A DNA stretch of 64,000 nucleotides from Candidatus Nanoarchaeia archaeon (GTDB taxonomy: Archaea; Nanobdellota; Nanobdellia; Woesearchaeales; JACPBV01). The translations under genes were made by a program, and so were the position numbers. The notes under the pieces are model-generated. The model did not search any database and was not told the origin of the DNA. It saw only the letters and a list, made by a program, of their open reading frames with translations. Where the stretch lies: NCBI GenBank assembly GCA_028279655.1, contig JANQNH010000006.1, positions 121,668 through 185,667 on the forward strand. The letters are read 5' to 3'. This document shows positions 20,621 to 29,574 of this stretch, piece after piece; the stretch's first letter is position 1, and every line of letters starts with the position of its first letter.

Positions 20621-20695
20621 AAATAAGCCCAAATAATGCTTATTGAATATGTTCAGAAAACCCTTAAATTTGAAGATCCAGAAATTATAACTAGC

Positions 20696-22252
20696 CTAAG
20701 AATTCTCAATCAATCTTCCCTTAAGATTTAGATTACCTTCATCATCAATAAATGCAACAACCTTATCCTCGCTTCCCCTAAATTCCAGTCTGATTCCATC
20801 AGGATCAAGATCAGCATTTTCAGTAACATTGCCTAACAAAAACATATGCCCAGAACTGTTTATGTAAGCAACAGTCTCCCCTAGCTTATTCTGTACAGCA
20901 AATGAATTCCGTGTAGCATTAAGATAATCTAATTGACTAACCGAGCCCTTTAGATACAGATCACCCTTGTCATCCACCGTAGCTACACTCTCACCATATA
21001 AATTACTAACCTCAAACTTCTTCACACCATACTTTACAGAAAAGATATTACCTACAGTTGTATAATAACCATCACTGGCCCTAAAATACATAAACCTGGT
21101 TCCTGAAAAAGGATCCACAACCAATCGTGCCATAGAATCATTGATGTACACAGAAATATTATCAGTTTCATAAAAGCTAAAGTTCAAAACATCTCCATCA
21201 GAATCATTAAAATATGAAGACAGATTAATGACTAACTCTCCAGATATTGAGATATTCTCAAAGGGTTGGATCAAGACAGGAGCGCTGTTAGACACATTTA
21301 CAGCAACATCAATACTATATCTTACATTGTCAATATCCAGATTCCCGCTCAAAACCTCTACATTCAAGATATAAGAAGAAGAGTTCAATCCGCTCAACAA
21401 ACAGGAATCCATGCAAAGATCCTTGAATTCTATCCTTTCCTCAATAAATTCAGCATCCAGAGAAACCGTTTCACTATAGATTATATCAGAATAAGGTGAT
21501 GATATATTGAGTGAATAATTGGCATAGATGACCTGAACTCCAATTCTGTTATAGAATCCAGAGTCGTATCTTCCGTAGGTAAGATAAAAACTATCATTCC
21601 AGTTGCCAGAACTCTCCATCCCAATAAAAGCACAACAATCATTATCCCCATAGCAGATTCCATAATCATTTACATCATACCTAGTACAAACCTTACCATA
21701 GTCAACATCCCAGTCAAAACTTCCGCTAAGATTAAAAATAAACACTTCATCTACATTCTTCTTCCCTCCACCAACAACATCAATACTTATTGACTTATCA
21801 TCATTATCATCATCATCTACAGAAGCATTACTATCTACAGAAGCCTTACCATCTACTATTTCTGGAACATCTCCAAAACTGCTATTATCAGTCACCAACC
21901 CAGTTACCGCACCAATACCCTCTTCATCCAGCATATCACTATCAAAAACAAGATATGATCTATTTCCATCCTGAAGATAGACCTTCCCGACAAAATCCTC
22001 AGTAGCGCTTCCATCAAGTCGCAAAGATTTCAATCCCCCAAAGTTTCCCATAACCCATTCATATTCAGCTGATTCGTTAAAAGAAGAGTCAATAACATCG
22101 CTGAAATTAAACTCACCCTCAACAACTACAAGACCAGTTGGAATAAACTGAAATACACCAACACCCATAAGAACCAAAACTAAAATACCTAAAACCAGAG
22201 TTTTTCTTCCTTTGATCAAGCTAAGATTTATCTGCCCTCTAGCCTTTCTCAT
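20696..22252 (-). CDS. Membrane-anchored surface protein with cadherin/PKD-like domain and C-terminal strand repeats
   Basis: This 518-residue protein has a basic N-terminus and one transmembrane segment at about residues 19-43 (TLVLGILVLVLMGVGVF), with the rest outside the cell. The exodomain is rich in N-glycosylation sequons and cysteines (about 185-300). A cadherin/PKD-like domain follows near 330-410 (LSSYFNDSDGDVLNFSF). The C-terminus has three related units of the type GESVATVDDKGDLYLKG, GETVAYINSSGHMFLLG and DKVVAFIDDEGNLNLKG. It starts 14 bases inside the end of the small HTH gene, so the two are coupled. It lies just upstream of the giant-protein operon on the same strand. A role in the cell envelope, perhaps together with the giant fibre, is inference. 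Confidence 0.85.
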   Translation of the reverse strand: MRKARGQINLSLIKGRKTLVLGILVLVLMGVGVFQFIPTGLVVVEGEFNFSDVIDSSFNESAEYEWVMGNFGGLKSLRLDGSATEDFVGKVYLQDGNRSYLVFDSDMLDEEGIGAVTGLVTDNSSFGDVPEIVDGKASVDSNASVDDDDNDDKSISIDVVGGGKKNVDEVFIFNLSGSFDWDVDYGKVCTRYDVNDYGICYGDNDCCAFIGMESSGNWNDSFYLTYGRYDSGFYNRIGVQVIYANYSLNISSPYSDIIYSETVSLDAEFIEERIEFKDLCMDSCLLSGLNSSSYILNVEVLSGNLDIDNVRYSIDVAVNVSNSAPVLIQPFENISISGELVINLSSYFNDSDGDVLNFSFYETDNISVYINDSMARLVVDPFSGTRFMYFRASDGYYTTVGNIFSVKYGVKKFEVSNLYGESVATVDDKGDLYLKGSVSQLDYLNATRNSFAVQNKLGETVAYINSSGHMFLLGNVTENADLDPDGIRLEFRGSEDKVVAFIDDEGNLNLKGRLIENS

Positions 22253-22529
22253 TCTTCACCTTCCCTTTGTTGTATGAAGTCCATATAGTCTTATAATCTC
22301 TATGCAATATCCTAGAGGTCTCCTTAAAACTAAATCCCTTTTTATCCTTTAGATATACAGAAGCAGCCTCCAGCATCCCCAATCTGGAATTAAAGATAGA
22401 AACAGGAAGCACTATCTCCCCATGCGCCTTTTCAAAAATCCCCTTAATCTCTTCTTCGGTTAGTATAAACTTCTTTCCAACCTTGTCCAAAACATCATTC
22501 ATATATCTTTTTATCCTATTTTCACCCAT
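22239..22529 (-). CDS. Small helix-turn-helix DNA-binding protein
   Basis: This 96-residue basic protein has a C-terminal HTH of the sigma-region-4/DnaA-C type: helices around SRLGMLEAASVYLKDK, then FSFKETSRILHRDYKTIWTS. It overlaps the surface-protein gene by 14 bases, so it is first in a two-gene operon. A TATA box at about 22551-22564 puts the transcription start almost on the ATG, so the mRNA is probably leaderless. Palindromes at 22534-22550 and 22575-22591 flank that TATA box, so self-repression is the simplest reading. Small HTH genes paired with exported proteins occur in related archaea, but I cannot name this family. Confidence 0.78.
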   Translation of the reverse strand: MGENRIKRYMNDVLDKVGKKFILTEEEIKGIFEKAHGEIVLPVSIFNSRLGMLEAASVYLKDKKGFSFKETSRILHRDYKTIWTSYNKGKVKNEKG

Positions 22530-22533
22530 ATAT

Positions 22534-22591
22534 TTCCTAATAAATAGGAATAATATATAAATCTTCCTATTATTTTCCTATTAAATAAGAA
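22534..22591. promoter_or_regulatory. Paired palindromic operators, TTCCTA-N5-TAGGAA type
   Basis: The sites are TTCCTAATAAATAGGAA (22534-22550, perfect 6-5-6) and TTCCTATTAAATAAGAA (22575-22591, one imperfect arm), offset 41 bp. The TATA box AATATATAAAT lies between them. Site 1 covers the predicted transcription start of the HTH gene. Site 2 lies on the BRE side, close to the divergent pyrH promoter. The geometry matches the operators at 20440-20620, but the arms differ. Confidence 0.8.
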
Positions 22592-22631
22592 ATAAAAACA
22601 TTTTTATACAAACAACAACCATGCTATCACC

Positions 22632-23288
22632 ATGAAAAAGATAGTGATTTCATTAGGCGGATCTGTAGTAATCCCAGATAAGCTAGATATAGATTTTCTA
22701 AAAAAATTTAAGAACCTTATCTCAAAATACAAAGACCATAGGTTCATAATAATAGTAGGTGGAGGGAAGCTGGCAAGAAACCTGCAAAACAAAGCAAAAA
22801 AAATAAAAAAAACCACAGACAATGAATTGGACTGGCTTGGCATCTACGCTACAAGAATTAACGCTCTTACCCTAAAAACTATGTTCAAGATAAAAGAGAA
22901 CATAATAACAGACCCTAACCAATCATTACCAAACACCCCCATCCTGATAGGTGCAGGATGGAAACCCGGCTTCTCCACAGATTATGATGCAGTCTTATTA
23001 GCAAAGAACATCAAGGCAAACAGGGTAATCAACATGACAAACGTTCCTTACCTCTACGACAAAGACCCAAAAAAGCCAGGTGCAAAACCAATAAGAAAAA
23101 CAACATGGAAACAACTAAGGAGTCTAGTAGGAAACAAATGGTCCCCTGGTTTGAACATGCCCTTTGATCCAATAGCAGCAAAACTTGCAGAAAAGCTTAA
23201 GCTCGAAGTTATAATTCTAGGCAAGGACATTAACAATCTAAAAAACGCAATAGAAAACAAAGAATTCAAAGGAACCCTAATCAGATAA
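22632..23288 (+). CDS. pyrH: UMP kinase, archaeal type
   Basis: This 218-residue amino-acid-kinase-fold protein phosphorylates UMP to UDP. The N-terminal nucleotide-binding loop is MKKIVISLGGSVV, followed by FIIIVGGGKLARN. The middle has LIGAGWKPGFSTDYDAV and the C-terminal part RVINMTNVPYLYDKDP and GLNMPFDPIAAKLA, all diagnostic of archaeal UMP kinases. Length is normal. A TATA-like TTTTTATAC lies near 22601, about 30 bases before the ATG. It is divergent from the HTH/surface operon, and its end overlaps the convergent membrane hydrolase gene by eight bases. Confidence 0.93.
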   Translation: MKKIVISLGGSVVIPDKLDIDFLKKFKNLISKYKDHRFIIIVGGGKLARNLQNKAKKIKKTTDNELDWLGIYATRINALTLKTMFKIKENIITDPNQSLPNTPILIGAGWKPGFSTDYDAVLLAKNIKANRVINMTNVPYLYDKDPKKPGAKPIRKTTWKQLRSLVGNKWSPGLNMPFDPIAAKLAEKLKLEVIILGKDINNLKNAIENKEFKGTLIR

Positions 23289-23805
23289 AATCACTTATCT
23301 TATGCTTCATCTCTTCGTGCCACAACCACCCCAACAATATCAAAGCATCTATTCCAGCAGACAGATTCTGAAGACCAAGACTCCCGAGCAGATGTATCTT
23401 ATATACCTGGGAAGACAAAGGCCAGAACCACATAACCCCTTCATAAGCCCCTCCTCCTACAAAAAAGTCTAGAAAAACATGGAATATTATGCCAAAGCAT
23501 ATCACAAAGAAATAAACCCCTATCTTCTCCTTCCCAATTTTCCAAAAGATGAATCCAGGTATCAGAAATATAAGGCCAAAAAAAGCAGTATGCGTAAATC
23601 CACCATGATGCAGAAAAGAGATAGACTTCCCAAAGAGACCAAGGATCCAGTTTAGGGGAATATCGATATCAGGCATTAACCCGGCAATACCAGCGATCAT
23701 CACCGTATGCAGAGTCATATACCTCTTATGGTTCTTTAGAATATAGTCCCTAAAAAGATCAACTAATATTATTGTTAATAGGACATGGGTTACTGCAAGT
23801 GGCAT
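23281..23805 (-). CDS. Membrane-bound metal-dependent hydrolase, YdjM/DUF457-like
   Basis: This 174-residue integral membrane protein has four or five hydrophobic segments. Conserved polar sites typical of the YdjM/DUF457 group are visible: MPLAVTH at the start, MPDIDIPLNW, FLHHGGFTHT and HVFLDFF. The histidines and aspartates would bind a metal at the membrane face. The substrate is unknown. It ends head to head with pyrH (eight-base overlap) and starts five bases after the lysine-rich gene upstream, so it may share that transcript. Confidence 0.8.
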   Translation of the reverse strand: MPLAVTHVLLTIILVDLFRDYILKNHKRYMTLHTVMIAGIAGLMPDIDIPLNWILGLFGKSISFLHHGGFTHTAFFGLIFLIPGFIFWKIGKEKIGVYFFVICFGIIFHVFLDFFVGGGAYEGVMWFWPLSSQVYKIHLLGSLGLQNLSAGIDALILLGWLWHEEMKHKISDFI

Positions 23806-23810
23806 AGCAA

Positions 23811-24191
23811 TTACCTTAACTTTCTTGCAGCCCTTCCAACAATCTTCTTCCCTCTTTTCTCAGCGTTTCTCTGTGCCTTCTGTACCCCTCTTTTGGCTAT
23901 CTTTGCCTTTCTTTTAGCACTAGCAACAGCCTTCTTCACCTTTTTCTTCCCTTTTCGTACTATTGGCTTCGCCTTCCCTGCCTGTTTCTTAAGCTCCACA
24001 GCTATGATCTTCTTCACTCTCTTCTTCTCCCTCTCAGCTTCCTTCACCAGTTTGCTGACCAGAGATCTGGCATCCTGTGTGCTTATCAATCCCTTCTTTG
24101 CTACAACCTTCAGGATCTTATTTGCATTTGTAGCAGCAAAGCTTGCTGTCCCAATTGCAGTCAAAAGACTTTTTCTCAAGATTCTACCCAT
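23811..24191 (-). CDS. Small lysine/arginine-rich helical protein
   Basis: The protein has 126 residues and is extremely basic, with alanine/lysine repeats such as KKAVASAKRKAKIAKRG and VQKAQRNAEKRGKKIVG. The first part (TAIGTASFAATNANKILK, then LISTQDARSLVSKLVKEAE) resembles phasin-like or polyhydroxyalkanoate-associated helical proteins. The tail resembles bacterial histone-H1-like proteins. It lies between the UbiB-like kinase and the membrane hydrolase on the same strand with short gaps, so they probably form one operon. Nucleic acid binding is plausible from charge alone; no catalytic motif is visible. Confidence 0.75.
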   Translation of the reverse strand: MGRILRKSLLTAIGTASFAATNANKILKVVAKKGLISTQDARSLVSKLVKEAEREKKRVKKIIAVELKKQAGKAKPIVRKGKKKVKKAVASAKRKAKIAKRGVQKAQRNAEKRGKKIVGRAARKLR

Positions 24192-24218
24192 ATCAACTCA
24201 CCTCTTTATTTAGTTGTT

Positions 24219-25880
24219 TTATAGCAATTTTCCTTCTCTTTCTATAGATACGAATAATGATATTAAAAATATCAATGCAAGTCCAAAAAAAATCAATGAC
24301 ATAATAGGATAACCATAAAATACAGGCTTCCCAACCTGCATCATCAGGGCACCTGTTATAAGAAAAGCCGTTATTATCATACCATATGTAAGCCTGTTGC
24401 TCGACTTATCGATCTCCATACCCAGTTTCTTGACATCAGTGTCCTCAACATCTATCTTTATAGTTCCCTTCTGTATCTTTGTAAGGGCACCAGTTATATG
24501 GTCTGGAAGATCAGATAGCAACTTGCTGTATTTTGCCATGTTCCTTACGAATTTCTTCTTCATATTGGATAATCTGAATTCATTCTTTATCAATCTTTCT
24601 AAAAATGGCTTTGCATTATCCATAAACCGAAAGTTAGGGACATACTCAAGCCCTATCCCCTCCAGCTCAACTACAGTCTTTCCAAAAAGTGCAAAATCAA
24701 CAGGCGGCTTTAGGTTATGCTCCAGTGCAACATCCAAAACCTCCTCAAGCACCTGGGTTAACTTAGTCTCCTTCAGGGTGCTGTCCCTCAAAGGCGCTAT
24801 AACCCTGTCCACCTCATTTTTGAAAGACCGCATATCTATCTTTTCCTTCCCGATCAGCCCTATATCCAGGAATATGTCGATTATAGTATCTATATCCTTC
24901 CTCATGATGCTATACATCAGTTCTATAGATCTTTCTTTCAGGTAGTTGTCAAAATGCCCTACAATCCCAAAATCTACAAAGCCTATCTTGTTTCCTTCCA
25001 GTATAAGTATGTTCCCAGGGTGAGGGTCTGCATGAAAAAATCCATGTATGAAAACCTGGGTAAAGATAGCATCAAAACCATTCATCATTATCTTCTTGAT
25101 ATCATAGTCCTTTTTGTTCTTCACCTTCCCTATATTGTGCAGCTCAATCCCGTTAATATATTCCAGCGTCAATACCTTTCCAGTAGAATACTTATCTATA
25201 ACCCTTGGTATGACTACATTATCAGAATCCCTGAAATTCCTTCGGAATCTTTTCGCATTTTTTGCTTCTATCTTAAAATCAAGCTCGTCATGCGTCCAAT
25301 CCTCAAACTCCTTTACAATCCCCACAGGGCTGTATTTCCGAAGCTTCCTTGAATGTTTCTCAAGGAGCCCTGCTATATAGAACATGATCTCAGTGTCCAG
25401 CTTCATTATCTCTTTAACATTAGGCCTTTGCACCTTCACAGCAACCATCTGTCCGTTCCTTAGCTTAGCCTTATAGACCTGGGATATAGATGCAGACGCA
25501 ATCGGTTTTTGTCCAAACTCTAAGAATAACTTATCCAAAGGCTTATGGAACTCTTTCTCTATTATCTCCACAGCCTTCTCGTATGAAAAAGGAGGGACCT
25601 CGTCCTGCAGGTTGCTTAGCTCCTTGATATATTCCTTGGGAAGAAGGTCAGGCCTGATGCTGAGTATCTGGCCTAGTTTTATGAATGTAGGCCCCAATTT
25701 CTCAAGGGTCCTCCTCAGCCTCTTAGGCCCATCTTTCTTAAGCTTCTTCTTGGTAAAGAGCTGTTTTACTCTTGTAGTGTTCTTCTTTACAAGATGGCCA
25801 AAGCCCTGCTGGGTCAGGATCATCATTATCTTGTTAAACCGTGCAAGATCCCTCAGGTCCTTCTTAGGATTGATCTTCAT
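24219..25880 (-). CDS. ABC1/UbiB-family (AarF-like) atypical protein kinase, membrane-attached
   Basis: The protein has 553 residues. Family motifs: KxGQ signature (GPTFIKLGQILSIRPDLLP), alanine-rich nucleotide loop with the invariant lysine (ASISQVYKAKLRNGQ, MVAVKVQRP), catalytic FHADPHPGNIL and metal-binding GFVDFGIVG. Two C-terminal transmembrane helices (about residues 497-545) anchor it. UbiB proteins support isoprenoid-lipid or quinone metabolism; nothing nearby shows quinone synthesis, so the lipid partner is open. A TATA box (minus-strand TTTATATATC at about 25901-25910) puts the transcript start at the ATG, so the mRNA is leaderless. Confidence 0.92.
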   Translation of the reverse strand: MKINPKKDLRDLARFNKIMMILTQQGFGHLVKKNTTRVKQLFTKKKLKKDGPKRLRRTLEKLGPTFIKLGQILSIRPDLLPKEYIKELSNLQDEVPPFSYEKAVEIIEKEFHKPLDKLFLEFGQKPIASASISQVYKAKLRNGQMVAVKVQRPNVKEIMKLDTEIMFYIAGLLEKHSRKLRKYSPVGIVKEFEDWTHDELDFKIEAKNAKRFRRNFRDSDNVVIPRVIDKYSTGKVLTLEYINGIELHNIGKVKNKKDYDIKKIMMNGFDAIFTQVFIHGFFHADPHPGNILILEGNKIGFVDFGIVGHFDNYLKERSIELMYSIMRKDIDTIIDIFLDIGLIGKEKIDMRSFKNEVDRVIAPLRDSTLKETKLTQVLEEVLDVALEHNLKPPVDFALFGKTVVELEGIGLEYVPNFRFMDNAKPFLERLIKNEFRLSNMKKKFVRNMAKYSKLLSDLPDHITGALTKIQKGTIKIDVEDTDVKKLGMEIDKSSNRLTYGMIITAFLITGALMMQVGKPVFYGYPIMSLIFFGLALIFLISLFVSIEREGKLL

Positions 25881-25983
25881 AATCTCTTCCCGATTTCAGA
25901 GATATATAAACGTTTTGATTGGCAGATAACTGGATGACGCATAATCCAAAAATATATAAACATCAGCATTCCATAAATCACCT
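25881..25983. promoter_or_regulatory. Divergent promoters of the UbiB-like gene and the PIN-PilT ATPase gene
   Basis: One TATA box (minus-strand TTTATATATC, 25901-25910) serves the UbiB-like gene. Another (AAATATATAAAC, about 25949-25960) serves the ATPase gene. Both sit about 24-30 bases from their start codons, the archaeal leaderless arrangement. Confidence 0.7.
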
Positions 25984-27804
25984 ATGCCAGAAAAGATTGA
26001 TAAGCTAGTTCCTGATACGTCTGTGATAATTGAAGGGCTTCTTTCAAAAAAACTCCTAAGAAAAGAAATAAAAGCCCAGACAATCATTATACACGAGGCA
26101 GTCATCGCTGAACTTGAGCATCAGGCAAATCAAAATAAGGCTATAGGATTTCTTGGCCTGGACGAGATCAAGAAGCTTAGGGAGCTGGCAACAGCATATG
26201 AATTGAAGTTTGAAGGTCAGAGGCCAAGGGCAGCAGAGATTCGACATGCTTCCTTAGGAGAGATAGACTCCATGATACGGCAGCTTGCCTTTGATGAAAG
26301 TGCAACACTGATCACCTCAGATAAGGTCCAGTCCGAAGTAGCATTGGCCAGGGGTATAAATGTTCTGTATTACAGCCCAAAAACAGCCATCAAGAAACTA
26401 CAGCTAGAATCATTCTTTGATCCGACCACGATGTCAGTACATCTCAGGGAAAATGTTCTTCCTTACGCTAAGAAAGGAGCACCCGGAAACTGGCAGTTTG
26501 TGGCCCTTAGAAAAAACGTAGTTAAACAAAAAGAGATTCAGGAGATATCAAGAGAGATAATTGAAAACACAAAGCTAAGAAGAGATGGCTTCATTGAAAT
26601 AGAAAGGCCGGGATCAACAATAGTCCAGTTAGGCAGATTCAGGATTGTGATAACAAAGCCCCCATTTGCAGACGGTTGGGAGATAACTGCAGTAAGGCCA
26701 GTAAAGTCCTTGTCCTTGGAAGATTACAGGCTGAGTGATAAGCTCAAAGAGAGGATAGGAAAACAGGCCGAAGGGATATTGGTTGCTGGTTCACCAGGGA
26801 TGGGAAAATCCACATTTGCCCAGGCCCTCTCTATATACTATTCCTTGCAGAGCAAGATAGTCAAGACAGTAGAGGCTCCGAGAGACCTTATCCTGCCAGA
26901 CGAGATAACCCAATATGCAATATCCCACGGAGATGCCCAGGAGATACATGATATCCTGCTTCTCTCAAGACCAGATTATACGATCTTTGACGAGATGAGA
27001 AACACAAACGATTTCCAGTTGTTCGCAGATATGCGTCTTGCAGGTGTAGGTATGGTAGGCGTCGTTCATGCTACAAACCCCATAGATGCTATCCAAAGAT
27101 TCATTGGAAGGGTAGAGATGGGTGTGATTCCCCAGATTATAGATACAGTAGTTTTTATAAAGAATGGAGAAGTGGATAGGGTCCTAAGCCTGAAGATGAC
27201 TGTCAAAGTGCCTTCAGGTATGACAGAGGCAGATCTGTCGAGGCCAGTGGTTGTAGTTACAGACTTCGAGACAGAAAAACTCATATACGAGATTTATTCC
27301 TACGGAGAACAGACTGTAGTTGTACCAGTGCAGGAAGAGGTCACCAAATCAGGAGTACATAAACTTGCAGAAGAGAACATACAGAGGGAATTCCTTAAAT
27401 TCACAGACCATATTGAGGTAAACTGTGTATCAGACCATAAATGTATCATAAAGGTTCCGGAACAGCATATCTCCAAGATCATAGGAAAGGAAGGAAAGAA
27501 CATAAACCAACTGGAGAAAAAACTGGGAATGTCAATAGACATACAGGAACTGGATGCAAAAAAAGAGGGATCGGGTAACAAAAAGCCCATACCTTTTGAG
27601 ACGCAGATAAAGAAGAACAGTATAATGTTCAATCTTGGGATAAAGATGCAGAACAAGGACATCGATATCCTGCTTAATAATGAATTTCTGTTGACTGCAA
27701 AAGCAGGAAAGACAGGTGTAATAAAGATAAAGAAGAATAATCCCCTTGGCCGTATGCTTATCAAAGCCTATAACAACAGCGAAGATATAAGGCTGATGCT
27801 TTGA
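25984..27804 (+). CDS. PIN domain - PilT-type ATPase - KH domain protein
   Basis: The protein has 606 residues and matches the archaeal family COG1855. The N-terminal PIN nuclease domain (about 1-140) shows the acidic residues in VPDTSVIIEG, EAVIAELEH and FDESATLITSDK. A PilT/VirB11-type ATPase domain follows with Walker A GSPGMGKST near residue 270 and FDEMRNTNDFQLFADMRLAG. A KH RNA-binding domain near 500 carries IIGKEGKNINQLEKKLG. It probably works in RNA or ribosome processing as a hexameric motor. No pilus genes lie nearby, so a secretion role is unlikely. Confidence 0.92.
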   Translation: MPEKIDKLVPDTSVIIEGLLSKKLLRKEIKAQTIIIHEAVIAELEHQANQNKAIGFLGLDEIKKLRELATAYELKFEGQRPRAAEIRHASLGEIDSMIRQLAFDESATLITSDKVQSEVALARGINVLYYSPKTAIKKLQLESFFDPTTMSVHLRENVLPYAKKGAPGNWQFVALRKNVVKQKEIQEISREIIENTKLRRDGFIEIERPGSTIVQLGRFRIVITKPPFADGWEITAVRPVKSLSLEDYRLSDKLKERIGKQAEGILVAGSPGMGKSTFAQALSIYYSLQSKIVKTVEAPRDLILPDEITQYAISHGDAQEIHDILLLSRPDYTIFDEMRNTNDFQLFADMRLAGVGMVGVVHATNPIDAIQRFIGRVEMGVIPQIIDTVVFIKNGEVDRVLSLKMTVKVPSGMTEADLSRPVVVVTDFETEKLIYEIYSYGEQTVVVPVQEEVTKSGVHKLAEENIQREFLKFTDHIEVNCVSDHKCIIKVPEQHISKIIGKEGKNINQLEKKLGMSIDIQELDAKKEGSGNKKPIPFETQIKKNSIMFNLGIKMQNKDIDILLNNEFLLTAKAGKTGVIKIKKNNPLGRMLIKAYNNSEDIRLML

Positions 27805-27919
27805 GATATGATTTTTCTAATATGTAAAATTGTTAGGATTTTTTCTTCTCTATATTTACCTAGAGACCATACTTATAATATCAAAACGTTTAAATACAGA
27901 TTATGATTCAATCACTATT

Positions 27920-29209
27920 ATGTTAGATATAAGGCTGATAAGGGATAATCCTAATATTATAAAGGAAGACCTAAAGAAAAGACAGGATCTGGAAAAGATA
28001 AAATGGGTAGATGACCTTCTATTAAAAGACAAGGAATACAAGACCCTCCTACAGCTAAACCAGGACTTAAGGCACAAAAGAAACAAGATCACAGAAGAGA
28101 TCAATAAGCTCAGAAAACAAGGTAAGGATATAAAGGACAAGGTAAAGGAAGCAAAAGAACTTCCTGAAAATATAAAAGATGTTGATGAGAAGATAAATCA
28201 GCTGCAAGAAAAGATTAGATATTATCTGATGAGGCTTCCGAACATACTTGACAAGTCCGTTCCTGTTGGAAAAGATGATTCAGAGAACAAGGAGATACGC
28301 AAAGAAGGAAAAAAGCCAAAACAGGAATTCAAGCTCATGCCTCATGGAGAGCTTATAGAAAAGTTAGGGTTAGCAGACTTCGAGCAGGCCTCAAAGGTTG
28401 CCGGAAAAGGATTCTATTATCTTATTGGAGACCTGGCGCTTATGGAGCAGGCCCTCCAAAGATTTGCAATAGATTTCTTAACCAAAAACAAGTACAAATT
28501 AGTAGAGCCCCCTTTGATGCTAAGAAAAAAGCCATACGAAGGAGTTACGGATCTCGCAGATTTCGAGACCATGATGTATAAGGTAGAGGGAGAGAACGAA
28601 GATCTATATCTCATAGCGACAAGCGAGCATCCTATCGGAGCCATGCTCATGAACAAGCTCCTTGATCCATCACAGATGCCCTTGAAATACATAGGGGTGA
28701 GCCCCTGCTTTAGAAAAGAGATAGGGTCTCATGGAATAGACGAAAGAGGTTTGTTCAGGGTACATCAGTTCAACAAGATAGAGCAGTTTATATTCTGCAA
28801 ACCAGAAGACTCAGAGAAATTCCACGAAGAGCTCATAAAAAATGCAGAACAGCTTTTCCAGAAACTTAAGCTCCCATATAGGATAGTGAATATCTGCACA
28901 GGAGACATCGGTATAGTTGCAGCAAAAAAATATGATCTCGAAGTATGGATGCCAAGGGAAAAAGCCTACAAGGAGGCAGTAAGCTGCTCTAACTGCACAT
29001 CCTACCAGGCAGTAAGGTTGAATATCCGATACAAAGACGGGGAGAATAAGGAATACATCCATACCCTAAACTCGACAGCAATAGCAACAGGAAGGGCCTT
29101 AAGGGCGATAATAGAGAACTACCAGCAAAAAGATGGCAGCATCAAGGTACCCGCAGTACTACAGCCTTATATGAATGGGATAAAGGTTATTGGAAAAAAA
29201 GAGGTTTGA
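27920..29209 (+). CDS. serS: Seryl-tRNA synthetase
   Basis: I chose ATG 27920 (429 residues, starting MLDIRLIRDNP). The frame extends upstream to a TTG at 27830, but the TATA box GTTTAAATAC near 27889-27898 lies in that extension. The N-terminal tRNA-binding coiled coil spans about 30-105. The class II core has motif 2 around GVSPCFRKEIGSHG and motif 3 around TGRALRAIIENYQ, with TSEHPIGAM and VEVWMP-like regions between. This is the common (bacterial-type) SerRS, not the methanogen form. The zinc-ribbon membrane protein follows after two bases. Confidence 0.94.
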   Translation: MLDIRLIRDNPNIIKEDLKKRQDLEKIKWVDDLLLKDKEYKTLLQLNQDLRHKRNKITEEINKLRKQGKDIKDKVKEAKELPENIKDVDEKINQLQEKIRYYLMRLPNILDKSVPVGKDDSENKEIRKEGKKPKQEFKLMPHGELIEKLGLADFEQASKVAGKGFYYLIGDLALMEQALQRFAIDFLTKNKYKLVEPPLMLRKKPYEGVTDLADFETMMYKVEGENEDLYLIATSEHPIGAMLMNKLLDPSQMPLKYIGVSPCFRKEIGSHGIDERGLFRVHQFNKIEQFIFCKPEDSEKFHEELIKNAEQLFQKLKLPYRIVNICTGDIGIVAAKKYDLEVWMPREKAYKEAVSCSNCTSYQAVRLNIRYKDGENKEYIHTLNSTAIATGRALRAIIENYQQKDGSIKVPAVLQPYMNGIKVIGKKEV

Positions 29210-29211
29210 AG

Positions 29212-29520
29212 ATGGTAAAGATAAACTGGAGCGTCTACTTTCTTTTAGGCATAGCAGTCCTGATAGTTTCCTATAGGATAGATCCTCAGAAGTTCACCTT
29301 GTTCATCTGGATTGCATACCTATTCCTGGTTATTGGAACAGCAAAGTTTATTGTATGGTTTATAGTCAGAAGAAAGATGACCTCCAGGGAGAAAAAGAGG
29401 GTAAGGGCAGCCATACCTCAATCCCACCAATACAGGACAGCACGCTTCTGCCCAAGATGCGGGAATGTTCTCCACAGCTACGAAAATTTCTGCCCGATGT
29501 GTGGACAGAGACTGAGGTAA
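29212..29520 (+). CDS. Two-helix membrane protein with C-terminal zinc ribbon
   Basis: The 102-residue protein starts at ATG 29212, two bases after the serS stop, with GAGGT just upstream. A TTG at 29206 would overlap the serS stop and is less likely. Two transmembrane helices span about residues 8-22 and 32-50. A basic linker leads to a zinc ribbon CPRCGNVLHSYENFCPMCG. It is probably co-transcribed with serS. Function is unknown; such proteins are often membrane adaptors. Confidence 0.8.
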   Translation: MVKINWSVYFLLGIAVLIVSYRIDPQKFTLFIWIAYLFLVIGTAKFIVWFIVRRKMTSREKKRVRAAIPQSHQYRTARFCPRCGNVLHSYENFCPMCGQRLR

Positions 29521-29574
29521 ACTACTTAAAAATACTAACATAACTTTATATTCTCTTCTTATTATTGTTTGATT

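Noticed and set aside
27830..27919. N-terminal extension of SerRS from TTG 27830
   Set aside because: The extension is hydrophobic, contains the TATA box and is not part of SerRS proteins.
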